Positions 11,501-23,164 of a DNA stretch of 64,000 nucleotides are shown in pieces; position 1 is the stretch's first letter, and each line of letters starts with the position of its first letter. The DNA is from Mercenaria mercenaria (Eukaryota; Mollusca; Bivalvia; Venerida; Veneridae). Both the position numbers and the translations under genes were made by a program. The notes under the pieces were generated by a model, which saw only the letters and a list, made by a program, of their open reading frames with translations, ran no database searches and was not told where the DNA came from. The stretch covers positions 82,352,001 through 82,416,000 of the forward strand of contig NC_069362.1 of assembly GCF_021730395.1 (NCBI RefSeq), given 5' to 3'.

Positions 11501-14500
11501 GTGAGGTTCAATGCCTTTAGGTCAAATACTTTTTGAGATATGCACAACACAAATTCAGATGGATGAACAGACAAACAGACCTATGAATTTTCAAAGGCAT
11601 CAAAAAATCTAAACAAGAGGGCCATGAAGGCCCTGTATCGCTCACCTGACCTACTGACCGAAAGATCATCAAGATTAACATTCTGACCAAGTTTCATTAA
11701 GATATGGTCATAAATGTGGCCTCTAGTGTTAACTAGCTATTCCTTTGATTTGACCCCGTGACCTAGTTTTTGGCCGACATGACCCAGATTTGAACTTGAC
11801 CTAAAGATCATCAAGTTTAACATTCTGATTAAGTTTCATGAAGATACAGTCATAAATGTGGCCTCTAGAGTGTTAACAAGCTTTTCCTTTGATTTGACCT
11901 AGTGACCTAATTTTTAACCCCACCTGACCCAGATTTAAACTTGACCTAAAGATCATCAAGATTATCATTCTGGAGCCAGTTGTTCGAAACTTTAACAGAC
12001 TGTTAAACTAATCGCCTGTTAAATTTTGATTCAAAATACTAGTCTTGGTGGGAAACACTAGTAAGCTGTTTTAATTTTTCTGTAAAGACGTTTCAGTTTT
12101 CATAATTCTAAAGTCATACATTTGTTTTCTAAGTTTTCTAAAATGTCGAAATATTACTTTAAAAGTTAATCGACTGTTAGCTTAATCAACTGTTAAAGTT
12201 TCAAACAACTGGGCCCAGACCGAGTTTCATTAAGATATGGTCATAAATGTAGCCTCTAAAGTGTAAACTAGCTTTTCCTTTGATTTGACCCTGTGACCTA
12301 ATTTCTGACCCGACATGACCCAGATCCAAACTTGTCCTAAAGATCATCAAGTTTAACATTCTGATTAAGTTTCATGAAGATACAGTCATAAATGTGGCCT
12401 CTAGACTGTTAACAGGCTTTTCCTTTGACCTAGTTTCTGAACCCACCTGACCCAGATTTGAACTTGACCTACAGATCATCAAGATTAATATTTTGACCAA
12501 GTTTCATTAAGATATGGTCATAAATGTGACCTCTACAGTGTAAACTAACTTTTCCTTAGATTTGACCGGGTAACCTGGTTTTTGACCCTACATGACCCAG
12601 ATTCAAACTGGACCTTAAGATCATCAATATTAACATTCTGACCAAGTTTCATGAAGATACAGTCATAAATGTGGCCTCTACAGTGTTAACAAGCTTTTCC
12701 TTTGATTTGACCTGGTGACCTAGTTTTTGACCCCAGATGACCCAATATCGAACTCATCCAAGATTTTATTAAGAGTAACATTCTGACAAAGTTTCATTAA
12801 GATTGGGCCAAAAATGTGACCTCTAGAGTGTTAACAAGCTTTTCCTTTGATTTGACCTGGTGACCTAGCTTTTGACCCCAGATGACCCAATATCGAACTC
12901 GTCCAAGATTTTATTGAGGGTAACATTCTGACCAAGTTTCATTAAGATTGGGCCAAAATTGTGACCTCTAGTGTTAACAAGCTTTTCCTTTGATCTGACC
13001 TGGTGACCTAGTTTTTGACCCCAGATGACCCAATATCGAACTCATGCAAGATTTTATTGAGGGTAACATTCTGACCAAGTTTCATTAAGATTGGGCCAAA
13101 AATGTGACCTCCAGAGTGGTAACAGTCAAATTGTTGACAACGGACGACGGATGGACGGACTGACTGACGACGGATACAAGGTGATCATAAAAATGCTCAT
13201 TTCTTTAAGGTCACTAGGGGGCTGGGACTCACCATGGGGGTGTGAAATTAGTTTCTAAATCATCCTACAAGGTTAAAACAGAGCCGGAATCCTGAAGACA
13301 ACCAGCAAATGATCTGTTGTGCAATTTTGTCAATGCCAAACTACAGTGAAGGCAGCATTTTAGCTGGAGAAGAATGCCCAAGAGAAGTTAGTATGGCGGG
13401 AATTAGATATTTCTCTGGGTTAGCAAGGTTATGTGGGGTCAGGCACGCACGTGAAATTTAGTGCTCTCACTCACAATTCCTTTCTTTCATACAGCGCTCC
13501 ACCCTTGATAATTAATAACACAGTTAGGCATATACAACAGTTAGGCAGACAAATACATGTACGTATGATGTCACAGATCAATAACAAGGACAACACGACA
13601 TTTGCAGGGACGGATATAGGACGGTGCATTGCATTGCATGTATCTAAAAGCTAAATTAATGTTTGATCTACCATTAAAAAAAAGTTCTACCATAATATAA
13701 CCAGAGCTACATTCATCACATATATTTCTATGCTAAACAACTTTATCTTGATAGGAAAATAATAACTATAATCTCGAGTATTAAACTGACTTGCATTTAA
13801 CACTCAGTGAACATAAATAAGTGTAAATGATTATCTGTTTCAGTTTTGAAGAAATCCATCATTTGACAAACATATCTTCAAAAAAAAGTCACAATAATGC
13901 ACATCAATGAAAAAAGTTCCACTGAACTATCACCTCGTTAATATCGCTAACATAGAACATCAGTGATTGAATTAGATTATAATCAAAGACACGTTTGTCG
14001 CACCTTTAAACATGAGAGAAAAACAATTTATAATTGAACATGTTGAATTTTAGCAATTAAATATGGTTAATAAATCCACACTTTAAAAAATAAGATTACA
14101 ATAAAAGGATTCTAAAACTTATATAAATATAAATACATATTGAATGATGGTTTATATAGGTCGCCCGCTATATAGTCCAGTTGGTGCATAACTTTTGTCG
14201 GTAAATGAAGTTTAATGACTATGAATATTGCTCATCTATGACTTGACGGGTAATTCTAAGACATCAAAATAACATATATTTCTAAGTAAAAAGTTTCCTA
14301 GAACTTTCAGAAACATGGTCCTGGTCGTCCTAAAACATGGTCCGGGTCACTGGCACCAGAACAGAAAGAAAATGCCTCTGTACATGTTATACCTTACCCC
14401 TAGTTATTCTATAAGAACCATGGTCATGAAGAGGAAAATATACTAACCCTATGTTCAATGCGCATTTTCTACCTAAAACCAATCGTAGTTCGGTAAATCG

Positions 14501-15849
14501 TTATATGGATATCAACAAACAGTAATTTACTTGCGCATTGTAAGGTCAACATTTCTTCAATACATCTATCGTTAGAAAAACAACGTAGTTTATGTTTTTT
14601 CAATTTACTCTAAAAAATTTTGAACTTCCTATGAAGTTCCGTTTCTAATTACAAAACATTCTGATTGGCTGTTTTGAAATGTATGTCAATCGTCATTTTA
14701 CTACACGTGTTCGCTAAAATGTGAAAATGCAGCATAATGTTTCCAAAATGAATAAAAAAACATATACAGCAACCATTATGATTATTGAAATTAAAGATCT
14801 TTTATCACAAATTTGAATTTCATCCTATTAGTTTAGTGTCAAAATTGTGATTTTTATTAAATTCTTATTTTGGTTTGTTTACTTTTGGCAAACATGTGTA
14901 CCTACCGTGACCTCTAGACCTGGAGTTATTAGTATTTTTAGGTCACGCAATTTTCTGTAACTATTGATTTAAATGCATAAAATATGTTTATATCTCAGAT
15001 TATGGATATTGATTATACAATGGACTGGTACACCGTATGGCAAGTATAAATATCGCTTGTTCTAATATACTAGGATACCCATGTAATTCACCGAACTGCA
15101 CGTTTAGTGAAAATCTATCATTGAAACGAGTTATAGTATTTCTTCCCTTCATGACCATGAGTTCTTCTAGTTTAAACCATTGTGGTGGTATAAAATGTAC
15201 AGAGCATTTATACAGTTTCGACTCTGTGTGCCATATGTCCTAAGGATAAAAAAAAAAGATTCATGTTGTTTCGGAAATCCAGACCATACACATAATTTTT
15301 GCCCGACTTAAAATGTGATTTTAATCCTGGATTTTTTTTTTACTTTCAAACAAAAAGGATCTAAAACTCACTTTTTTATGCATTTAACATGCCATGATGT
15401 TAAAATCAATTTGATGATGCTCTAAAGGCATAACACCTTATTGTAACATTTTTGCACATAAAAAAATTATTCCGAAGTTCCTAATAAAAAAACTTTCCAA
15501 GAAAAAAAAATGTTACCGACTTACCTACCCTAATTTTTGAGCATGTTTGACCAAATTTGGGGAACGAAATGACAAATATTGGGACGAGTTGACTGGGAGA
15601 CGAGTTAACTAGATACCAAAGTTTTCATGCTGTCCTAAAATGTCCTATTATTTGGACTAAATCCCATTGCCTGTTACAAAATAGGTCGCGAAATTGTATG
15701 ACAAACTTTCTTATTATTTAATCGAGCGTTTACCTTCGATATAAGAGACTCTCACCTTCATGATCGATAGGAAAGCTTCCTTTTTCAGGTGGTTTAGCCT
15801 GAAATTTATTCTGAGAACCAAACGCATTCAAGACAGTTCCCCCTGACAT
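8452..15849 (-). CDS. COX19: COX19, cytochrome c oxidase assembly protein (spliced gene, 3 coding exons)
   Basis: Exons 15849-15756, 11050-10939 and 8518-8452 join in phase (phase 1, then phase 2) at GT/AG sites into 90 residues, the length of human COX19. The N-terminal part carries KPPEKGSFPIDHEGEC, matching the family's PPDKGSFPLDHLGEC. A twin CX9C (coiled-coil-helix-coiled-coil-helix) domain follows, with Cys34-x9-Cys44 and Cys55-x9-Cys65. The C-terminus has LMERETWKKLGYADL, like LMLQEPLEKLGFGDL in human. From the family: a small intermembrane-space and cytosolic protein needed for copper delivery to, and assembly of, cytochrome c oxidase, with Mia40-oxidised cysteine pairs. The ATG is the first in frame, with an in-frame TGA 21 bases upstream. 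The introns (4.7 and 2.4 kb) are full of mobile elements, none of which touches an exon. Confidence 0.95.
8980..9917 (+). mobile_element. B-family element, 3' part, carrying a SINE
   Basis: Three to four units of 'tgcctacagatggaaatcatgatgataaacaagtgttcaaagtttcaaagcc...' lead to the B-family 3' end CTTCGGATAGTTGAGCTAAA. The unit continues on both sides of the SINE at 9507-9778. The 5' end is not distinguishable from the flanking A-type body. Lies in COX19 intron 2. Confidence 0.6.
9507..9778 (-). mobile_element. tRNA-derived SINE, full length
   Basis: On the minus strand it begins with a Leu/Ser-like tRNA head (GGCCGAGTGGTTAAGGTCGC, then a B-box-like GGGTTCAAGCC). A conserved body with 'ggcacctggggtcttcctcc' follows, then GACGTTAAATCCAAC and a tail (poly-T on the plus strand). 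The 13-base duplication TTGAAAGTTTCAA sits flush on both sides (9494-9506, 9779-9791), the hallmark of LINE-mediated insertion. The target is a B-element unit, so the SINE is younger than that element. Confidence 0.9.
10331..10897. mobile_element. Mutator-like MITE with 9-bp target duplication
   Basis: A 567-bp element whose ends are inverted: GGTCTTTTCACCCCAAGAC near 10337 and its complement near 10873-10893, with outermost bases CGGAAGG and CCCTCCC. ACATTTTAT occurs flush on both sides (10322-10330, 10898-10906). A 9-base duplication suits Mutator-like elements; the family call is an inference. No coding capacity is seen. Lies in COX19 intron 2. Confidence 0.75.
10939..11050 (-). CDS. COX19: COX19 coding exon 2 (first and second CX9C motifs)
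   Basis: The acceptor is ATCTCTTTTCAG and the donor is CAA followed by GTAAGC. The 112 nt complete a split Gly codon, encode ECKVFMRSFMKCLQANNND and the second CX9C, and end two bases into a Lys codon. If the donor were ignored, a TAA would follow at once, so splicing to 8518 is needed for the family C-terminus. Confidence 0.95.
11347..11606 (+). mobile_element. I-family element, short, both ends visible
   Basis: The 5' end is AACTAGA followed by a perfect hairpin TCTGTGTCATTAGGACACAG and the word GATGCCCC. The body includes 'gggccataactctggtcggctgtgtgaaatcccaattaaaacaccagg' split over several phrases, also seen degraded near 1490-1540. The 3' end is GGCATCAAAA, the complement of GATGCC. It has the same plan as families A-H but a weaker 3' hairpin. 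Confidence 0.55.
11612..13197 (+). mobile_element. A-family element with about ten ~146-bp tandem units
   Basis: The 5' end is AACAAGAGGGCCATGAAGGC with the hairpin AGGGCC/GGCCCT, then GCTCACCTGA. The units 'tttgacctggtgacctagtttttgaccc...aacattctgaccaagtttcattaag...gtgttaacaagcttttcc' are complete and similar, and later copies are nearer to each other. The 3' side has the usual ACGGACGACGGATGGACGG stretch and a decayed end. A MITE interrupts one unit. Lies in COX19 intron 1. Confidence 0.7.
11972..12216. mobile_element. MITE with ~40-bp imperfect TIRs inside the A element
   Basis: The ends are GGAGCCAGTTGTTCGAAACT and the complement of GGGCCCAGTTGTTTGAAACT, continuing through TTTAACAG...TTAAAC pairs. 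The A unit resumes right after it ('ccgagtttcattaag'), so the insertion is clear. The target duplication is unclear because the flanks have diverged. Confidence 0.75.
13198..15289. other. Intron sequence, nothing recognised
   Basis: AT-rich, apparently unique DNA inside COX19 intron 1. I see no exon, RNA gene or element end in it. Confidence 0.5.
15290..15545. repeat. Unclassified dispersed repeat, copy 1
   Basis: Similar along its length to 32640-32890. Shared phrases in the same order include TTTTATGC...TTTAACATG, ATGTTAAAA, GATG.TCTAAA, GCATAAC/GTATAAC, then ATAA.TT.TTCCGAA. No end structure is visible. Lies about 200 bp from COX19 exon 1, in intron 1. Confidence 0.5.
15756..15849 (-). 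CDS. COX19: COX19 coding exon 1 (start codon)
   Basis: The ATG is at 15849-15847. It encodes 31 residues, starting MSGGTVLNAFGSQNKFQAKP and ending at Asp-His-Glu. One G of a Gly codon precedes the donor GGTGAGAG. KPPEKGSFP is the conserved family stretch. No TATA-like element stands out upstream; CACTGCTATTGAT occurs twice within 75 bases upstream of the start. Confidence 0.93.
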
Positions 15850-16397
15850 TACAAAATTGTTTACTCTTCAGTTTAGGTCAACCACTGCTATTGATTTTGC
15901 ATAGCGTCATGGTCAGGCACTGCTATTGATCTTTTGATCTGTCACATACCCCAAAATTTAGAGATGACAATTAAAACGTGCTTCTTTTAGTAAAGTGATA
16001 TGTTATACACCAAAAAACAGTACTTTTATATAGGTTTAACCTGTCCAATTTTTTACAGTTTCTCATCAAACACAACTACCCACTCTGTTGAATGACATTT
16101 AGAGGCCAAATGCCCACTGACACCTACTATTCTAAAGTGAAAATTGAAGTCTGGCATTCAGTTAGTCACTTGTACAATATTCCAAAATTTCATTACCACA
16201 AACTTCAGAGATGACTATTTAAATGTGATTCTTTCAAGAAATTTCATATAAGGAAGCTTATCTTTATCAAATATTTTACAGTTTTTTCTTCATGAAATTA
16301 ATCATCAAAATGCATTGATTTAAATTTAAAGATGTAAAAGTCAGTGAAAAGTACCAATATTATTGCCTTGTTACCTGAATCAGTTAGAAGACAGTAG

Positions 16398-16551
16398 GGG
16401 GCCTTTGTGGCAAAGTGGTTGAGGCCGCTGACTTCAATCACTTGCCCCTCATCGATGTTGGTACGAGTCTCACTCGTGGCGTAGAATTCTTCATGTGATT
16501 CATATGATTGTGTTGGTGAGACGTTCAACCCAACAAAATAAACAAATAAAT
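16398..16551 (+). mobile_element. tRNA-head SINE with internal deletion
   Basis: The head (GTGGCAAAGTGGTTGAGGCC, then CACTTGCCCCTCATCGATG) matches the SINE at 9507-9778 in the opposite orientation. The middle is missing and the end is GACGTTCAACCCAACAAAAT followed by AAACAAATAAAT. Confidence 0.75.
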
Positions 16552-17309
16552 CTTTTTATGCATGCGCTTTGCTCAAACAACTAGGGAAATGTAAATAAGA
16601 CATTGCATTGATCGCGCAAAAACTTATTGACTAAATAACAGCTGTGAAATTCATACATGGCCAGTTTTTAGCCATATCTAGTGAAACTTTGCCAAATGTA
16701 TCTAAAAACAAGTAAGTGGTACATAATGATCAGAATAAGAATATGTAAATTTTAATAAACTTCTTAGCAACTGCACATGTTTACCCTTTTTACAAAATCT
16801 CCTCCAGTTTCTTCATTTTTAACTGACTGAAAAAAATTTTTGTAGGGTATATGAATTTATGAATATACAGCCAAATAGTACACATTACCAAGAATTAGCT
16901 TTCTGGGTATTCTGATTTTTTTATGTTTTATACTTTCTTTGTAAAAATACTGTTTTATCTCCATTTGTTTTTACAATGTTAGAATAGCGTTACAGAATAA
17001 TGTTGGCAGTGCTTTTTCTGTGGGATGTATCATGCATGTTCTCCGGACCGTTTCATCCGGGACGGTTTGCATGCTGGGATGCATTTCGCAGACATCATAC
17101 TTGTAAAATATCTTCTGTTCTATTCTGCTCTAACCTTTGTCTTTGATAGGCCAGTTAATGTTTTATGATATTGTATTTTTGTTTCATGTTTTGATTTGCT
17201 TACCTTTAATTTAAAATGTTTGGTATCTTATTATTGTAATGTAATTTTAAGTTCTTCTATAATAGTTCAATTACCATTTTTTATTGAACATTTTATAAAT
17301 GTTTTTATG

Positions 17310-17376
17310 TGAAGCACTACTGAACGTATTTTTATATGAAGAGTGCTATATAAATGTGGTATATAATAATAATACA
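17310..17376 (+). repeat. LINE-type 3' tail
   Basis: Two complementary words, GAAGCACTAC and GAGTGCTATATAAATGTGG, are followed by a TATAATAATAATA tail. This stem plus 'GCTATATAAATG' and a short microsatellite is how CR1/L2-group elements end; compare 22650-22704. The preceding 200 AT-rich bases may be its 3' untranslated part. No RT is left. Confidence 0.5.
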
Positions 17377-18208
17377 TGCGGATGTAAATAAAATAAAATA
17401 AGTATTGCTTTTCTTACTAAATAGTTGTATCCCTTTTGCATTAACTCAACTGGTGCAAACTAGGTAATTATATTAAGTATGTCACCATGGTTCACACCTT
17501 ATACCGACGTATGCAAAATTGGCAAGATTCTATGGTGCCTTCTAGTGCCCGTCGTTATTCTTGCTTGACAATGTCTGAAAATATTTTCAATCTTGTAGTC
17601 AGGAAGCATTGCATTTACAATAACTTTATTTTAGTCATATCTCTACATTTTACTGCCACCAGATTTTATAGACTAGGCCCCGAGTACACTGATTCTGGTG
17701 ACAGCATTTAGATATGCCACTTACATAGGGAATGTCATTAAAAAAGCTCTAATTGGAAATGCAAGGTTGTTTTAATATGACCTGGATCTCTGAACAAGTA
17801 AATAGCCAATCAAAGTAAGTTCATTTAAATATATTCAGGTAGTTATAAACATTTGATCAACCAGAAGTAATGGCATCCGGATAAATGATGTTATACCATT
17901 TTAGATCTGTGGCAAAATGTTTTTAAATTTTTATATTACCAAAGTTGTCTTTAAAATGTGGAAATAATCCTCTTTCTTGGTAAAAACTACCTTGTAAAGA
18001 ATTTAGTCAGAAGAATTATTTCAGAATATCAATTCCATTTTGGCCAAATAGGGTTATATGGTTAACTTTTGCTGTGCTGTGAACGTTTTGACCACTTTTT
18101 CAGATGCCCGTGTTCCACAGAGCCAACATTCCCACCACCGAATTCCTTATGAGAAATACCTATGGATGAAGTACCAGACTCTGCTCAATCAAATGATCTT
18201 CAGGTCAA

Positions 18209-19476
18209 AACTAGAAGATGCTTTTGTAGAAAAGCGCGTGTCTCCCCCAATGCATAGTCGTATAAGCAAGAAGTCAACAGGGGACAGGAGCTGAAGTCAA
18301 AGAGACACTGACGGTTGGCTACAATAGGGATCATCTACTTGGCATGTCCAATCATCCCACTAAGTTTCAACATTCCGGGCCTAATGGTTTTCAAGTTATG
18401 AATTGGAAATCATTTTCTATGTTCAGCCCCTGTGACCTTGACCTTTGATTGAGTGACCCCAAAATCAGTAGGGGTCATCTACTCTGCATGTCCAATCATC
18501 CTATTAAGGTCAAGTGGTTCTCAAGTTACTGACTGGAAAGTGTTTTCGATGTTCAGCCCCATGTGACCTTGACCTGTCATGGAGTGACCCCCCAAAAAAA
18601 TAGGGGTCATCTACTCTGTAAGTCCTATCACCCTATGAAGTTTGAAGGTTCTAGTCAAATGATTCTCAAGTTATTGTCCGGAAATGGATTTCCATGTTCT
18701 GTCCGCTGCGACCTTGACCTTTAAAAGAGTGATCCCAAAACCAATAGGGGTCATCTGCTCTGCATGTCCAGTCATCCTATGAAGTTTCAACATTCTGGTC
18801 AAGCGGTTATCAATATGATTGGAAATGGTTTTCCATGTTCGGCCCTGGGGACCTTGACCTTTAACAGAATGACCCTAAAACCTAAGGTGTCATCTACTCT
18901 GCACGTCCAAATCATCCTATGAAGTTTCAACATTGTGGGTCAAGTAGTACTCAAGTTATTGATTGGAAATGGTTTTCCATGTTCAGGCCCCTGTGACCTT
19001 GACCTTTAACAGAGTGAACCCAAAATCAATCGGGGTCATCTAGTCTGCATTATCAATCATCCTATGACGTTTCAACATCCTGGGTCAAGTGGTTCTCAAG
19101 TTATTGATCGGAAATGGTTTTCCATGTTCGGGCCCCTGCGAAGTTGAACTTTAACAGAGTGACCCCAAAATCAATAGGGGTCATCTACCCTGCATGACCA
19201 ATCATCCTATGAAGTTTCAACGTTCTGGGTCAAGTGGTTCTCAAGTTATTGATCGGAAATGTTTTTCCATGTTCAGGCCCCTGTGACCTTGACCTTTGGA
19301 GTGGCCCCAAAATCAATAGGGGTTGTCTACTCCATAAGCCCTGCCACCGTATGAAGTTTGAAGGTTCTATATCAAATGGTTCTCTTAAAGTTATTGATCG
19401 TAAATGAAGTGTGACGTATGGATGTACGGATGGACAGGGCAAAAACAATATGTCTCTCCTAGTGGAGGAGACATAA
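18209..19476 (+). mobile_element. E/F-family element with about eight ~145-bp units
   Basis: The 5' end is AACTAGAAGATGCTTTTGTA, a hairpin GCTTTTGTAGAAAAGC, then the word GTGTCTCCCCC. The body units read '...tgaccccaaaatcaataggggtcatctactctgcatgtccaatcatcctatgaagtttcaac' in several phrases. The 3' end is ATGTCTCTCCTAGTGGAGGA then GACATAACT, a hairpin repeating the 5' word. There is no coding sequence. Confidence 0.75.
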
Positions 19477-19759
19477 CTAACCTGTTGAAGAAAAACAAAC
19501 ACTAACTGGAATATTAAGACACAATCAAACACTCTGCCAAAACAACCCTGTGAGATGGTGTTTCAACATTATAATAATGTTGTCCTATGAGCATCTAAAT
19601 TCTAGTTGGAATTTGTTTCCTTAAGTTATTAGATACCTAATAATGTACCTCATTTTGAAGAGTATTCAATTCCTACCTTAAACCTACCTTTGACTTTTAA
19701 TTTTTCAAGGGTGCATAGCTTCAAACCCCACTGGGACCAAATGTTTTTTACTTATATTC

Positions 19760-22509
19760 CTTTTTATATATCCGCTCCCATTACACACAAGTGCAGTATC
19801 TTTGGCAAATGACTTCCTACGATACTTTGCTGATAAAATAACCAATTGAGAAATGATCTTGACAATATACCAATTGAAACACCCAGCAATGGTAATTCTT
19901 CCTACTCGAATCCACCTGTGATTATGAATACATTCATTTACTGCGTTCAAACCACTTTCCGAAAACGCTATTTTGAAACTTGTATATGCATCAAAATCTA
20001 CAACTTGTGAACTTGATGTGATTCCAACTAAAAAATTAAAGGAGCATTTTTCACAACTTGCTCCAGTTGTGACAGAAATTGTAAATCGATCACTGCTATC
20101 TGTAGTGTTCCCTGAGGAATGGAAAAGTGCTGTGATAAAAACCTTTGTTGAAGAAGAAAGGTGTCCCACTTGAACTGCAAAACTATCGGCCGGTGTCAAA
20201 TTTAACATCCCTCTCCAAAATTCTTGAAAAAGCTGCACTAAACCAAATCAATAAGCATATTGAAGCTAACAATCTCCTCCCAGCTTACCAAAGTGCCTAT
20301 AGAAAATATCATGGGGTTGAAACAGTAATGCTCAAAATGTATAATGACCTTTTGGAAACCATAGATAAAAATCAAGTAACAATCGCGGTCATGATCGACT
20401 GAGTGCAGTGTTCGATACCATCGATATCCCGATACCGATTAAAATCCTTCAAGGTGAATTTGGTATACATAGCACTCCCTTGAAATGGATAGAATCTTAT
20501 CTCACGAATAGAACAATTGAAGTTTTAGTCAGCATCTGACAGGGAGCCACTGAGGTTTGGTGTCCTGCAGGGTTCTTGTGCCCGACCTGTGATCTTTACC
20601 TTGTATATATTGGCTCTCATCTGAGTGGTGCAGAAATATCCAGCCAATCTCTATGGATACACGGATGATCACAAGATTGTATTAACAAGAGCTGTCTGTT
20701 GACAGCGCGCTCGACTATTCAAAGCATTGATAGAACTTCACTGTATAGGCTCAAAATATTACCTGAGATTTTTAGACAAAACATAAGGAACAGATAAGAC
20801 AAACAATGTACCTGCATTTGTAGATTTAGATAAGTCTTGCACTATATGGCAATGTGTGACCATGTTGGTAAGCTTAAGTCCTTGTCCTAGGTAAGTAGAC
20901 TATGAAGGTAAACAAATGGTCAAAGTTTCAAAGCCATATGACAAACAGGTTAGGCAAAATGCAGACTGGTACGAAAAACTTAACTGATTTCCAAGTCCAA
21001 AAAGGGCCATAATTTAGCCAAAAGAGTTGACATAGTAATGTACTCTTGCCTACAGATGGGAATCATGATGATAAACAAGTGTTAAATTTTCAAAGCCACA
21101 TGTCAAATAGCTTTGACAAAACTGAACCAATTTCCAAGTCCAAAAAGGGCCATAATTCAGCCAAAAAAGTTGATAAAAGTTATGTACTCTTGCCTACAGA
21201 TGGAAATCATGATGATAAACAAGTGTTAAAAGTTTCAAAGCCACATGTCAAATAGTTTTGACAAAACATGGACTTGTACGAAAACTCAACCAATTTCCAA
21301 GTCAAAAAAGGGCCATAATTCAGCCAAAATAGTTGACAGAGTTATGTACCCTTGCCTACAGAGAGAGACTGTTATAATAAACATGTTATAAAAGTTTCAA
21401 AGCCATATGTAAAACACTTTACACAAAATGTGAACTGGTACGAAAAACTTAACCAAGATTTCTAAGTTAAAAGGGGCCATAATTCAGCCAAAATACTTGA
21501 TGGAGTTATGTACTCTAGCCTAAAACTGGACATGGTGATGGTAAACTAGTATTGAAAGTTTCAAAGCTTTCTCTCAAGACTTTGTCAAAAAGTGGACTGG
21601 TACGAAAAACTTAACCAAGATGTGACGCCGACGCCGTGGTGAGTAGGATAGCTCACTTATTTTTCGAATAGTCGAGCTAAAAATTCAAGCGGGAAATTCT
21701 CAAAATGAGACAACTGTTCTTCAACAACTAGACAGTTGTCTCAATGAAATCATAAAATGGATGACAAACTTCAAACTGAAAATGAATCGGTCTAATACTG
21801 AAATAATTATGTATAGAATCAGACAACAGTTAGTGAAATTGAACATCACAAGTGTAAACGTTGGTGGGTGTGATGTAAAATGCGTCGATCATGTCAGAGA
21901 TCTGGGTGTAACCATGACCAACACACTAACTTTGACCATCACATCCAGTAAAAGTGTCAGATAGCTCATGTGCAGTTACGAAACCTTAGGGCTATACGGA
22001 AACATCTCACACAAAAGTCAACTGAATCATTAGTGCATGGATTGGTTCATTCTCACATTGACTTCTGCAACAGTTTATTTACAAAAATTCCAGCCTACCA
22101 AATCAACAAACTACAGCGAGTCCAAAATCATGCCACTAGAGTAGTCATGAATGCTTCCTATGAACAACCAAGTGCTGAACTTCTGAAAGAATTACACTGG
22201 CTTCCAGTTAAGGCTAGAGTCATGTTCAAAGTCCTAGTAATAGTCTTCCCTGTCATCAATGGTACAACTCCAGTATATCTGAGGGAAATGTTTGTACCTA
22301 CTCGACATCGGTACAGACTACGCTCACAAAGTGACACTAACTTTAACATCCCTAGACAGCGAACAAAATTAGCAGACAGATCTATGGCAGTCGTTTTTGT
22401 CCCAAATGGTGGGAACAATCTGCCTAGCTATCTGAAAGACATTCAGTCTGAAGCCAGCTTTAGATCAAAACTGAAAACACATTTGTTTAGTCAGTTTCAT
22501 GAACAATAA
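19760..22509 (+). pseudogene. Reverse transcriptase ORF of the CR1-like LINE (broken)
   Basis: Pieces in successive frames encode RT blocks: the pre-RT region (LPPIRSHYTQ-like, then PIETPSNGNSSYSNPPVIMN), NYRPVSNLTSLSKILEK, YQSAYRKYHG, then the first catalytic Asp region (a base is lost near 20398, so VMID runs into a TGA instead of LSAVFD). GSCARPVIFTLY and a worn YTDDHKI (usually YADD) follow. After the B insertion it resumes with QLDSCLNEIIKWMTNFKLK. A 179-residue open stretch (21970-22509) then covers the C-terminal domain to FHEQ-stop. I count at least six frame disruptions, so it is inactive. Confidence 0.85.
20684..21682 (+). mobile_element. B-family element (B3) inserted in the CR1 RT
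   Basis: The 5' end is AACAAGAGCTGTCTGTTGAC with a GCTGTC/GACAGC hairpin and CGCTCGACTATTC. The 3' end is GAATAGTCGAGCTAAA, complementary to the 5' word. The body has about five units of 'ccaatttccaagtccaaaaagggccataattcagcc...'. Removing it gives TTAAAAATTC, which restores the CR1 reading K-I-V-L-K-I-Q-A-G-N, so the empty site is known to within the A-run. There is no target duplication beyond one or two A. Confidence 0.85.
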
Positions 22510-23164
22510 GACAGTGTACTCTTGTTAAAATAAAAAATATCAGTAGTGGTATAGTATTTATACATGTCTAAATCTCTAAATCTAAGTTTTAGAATCCTGT
22601 TCATATTTTGAATGTATATATTTTAAATGTGTGTTATGTAATTGTAAAGCGCAATAGAATATTTTATAATTTTTGCGCTATATAAATGCCAAGTATTTGT
22701 ATTTGTCTCGGCAAAATTAGACTTACTGAAAACAGGTAATTCTCGTGTTTGCATAACATAGATATAATCTTTCAGCAACTAAGTTTTAAAGCCTTCTTAA
22801 GAAATAGAGCAATTACCTCTCATATCTAAAAATTCTTTTTCTTTTTATCTTGCGATGCGGAGGTCAGTGCCTTTAAAGTTACCTGATAAATCAGAGTTAT
22901 ATAACAAGAGCTGTCCGTAAGACAGTACACTCGACTTTTCTCAGTGCTTGACTCTGAATTAGAGCTTTGCCATTGAAAACTTTAAAAAAAGTTTAACCAA
23001 ACAAATCAAAGTTAAAAAGGGGCATAACACCTGTCAAAATTCAAACCAGAGTTATAGGGATTGTTTCTCCTGGTGTAAACTTTGATAGTAAATAATATCT
23101 TAAGTTTCCAGTCAACAGCTTCGATAGTAACAGAAATATTTGACTTAATCAAAAACTTTAACCA

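Larger units (their letters stand above)
19700..22704 (+). mobile_element. CR1/Jockey-group LINE, 5'-truncated, split by a B element
   Basis: It carries the RT and C-terminal part of a non-LTR retrotransposon, then a 3' untranslated region. The end is GTAAAGCGCAATAG...TTTTTGCGCTATATAAATGC, a complementary pair, and a (TATTTG)2 tail. The 5' end (endonuclease) is missing. A B-family element occupies 20684-21682. Family call from motifs NYRPVSNLTSLSKILEK, YQSAY and RNLRAIRKHLT; CR1 clade is likely but unconfirmed. Confidence 0.85.

Noticed and set aside
19705-20238. 177-residue minus-strand ORF
   Set aside because: It is antisense to the LINE RT pieces, whose sense translation gives recognisable RT motifs.
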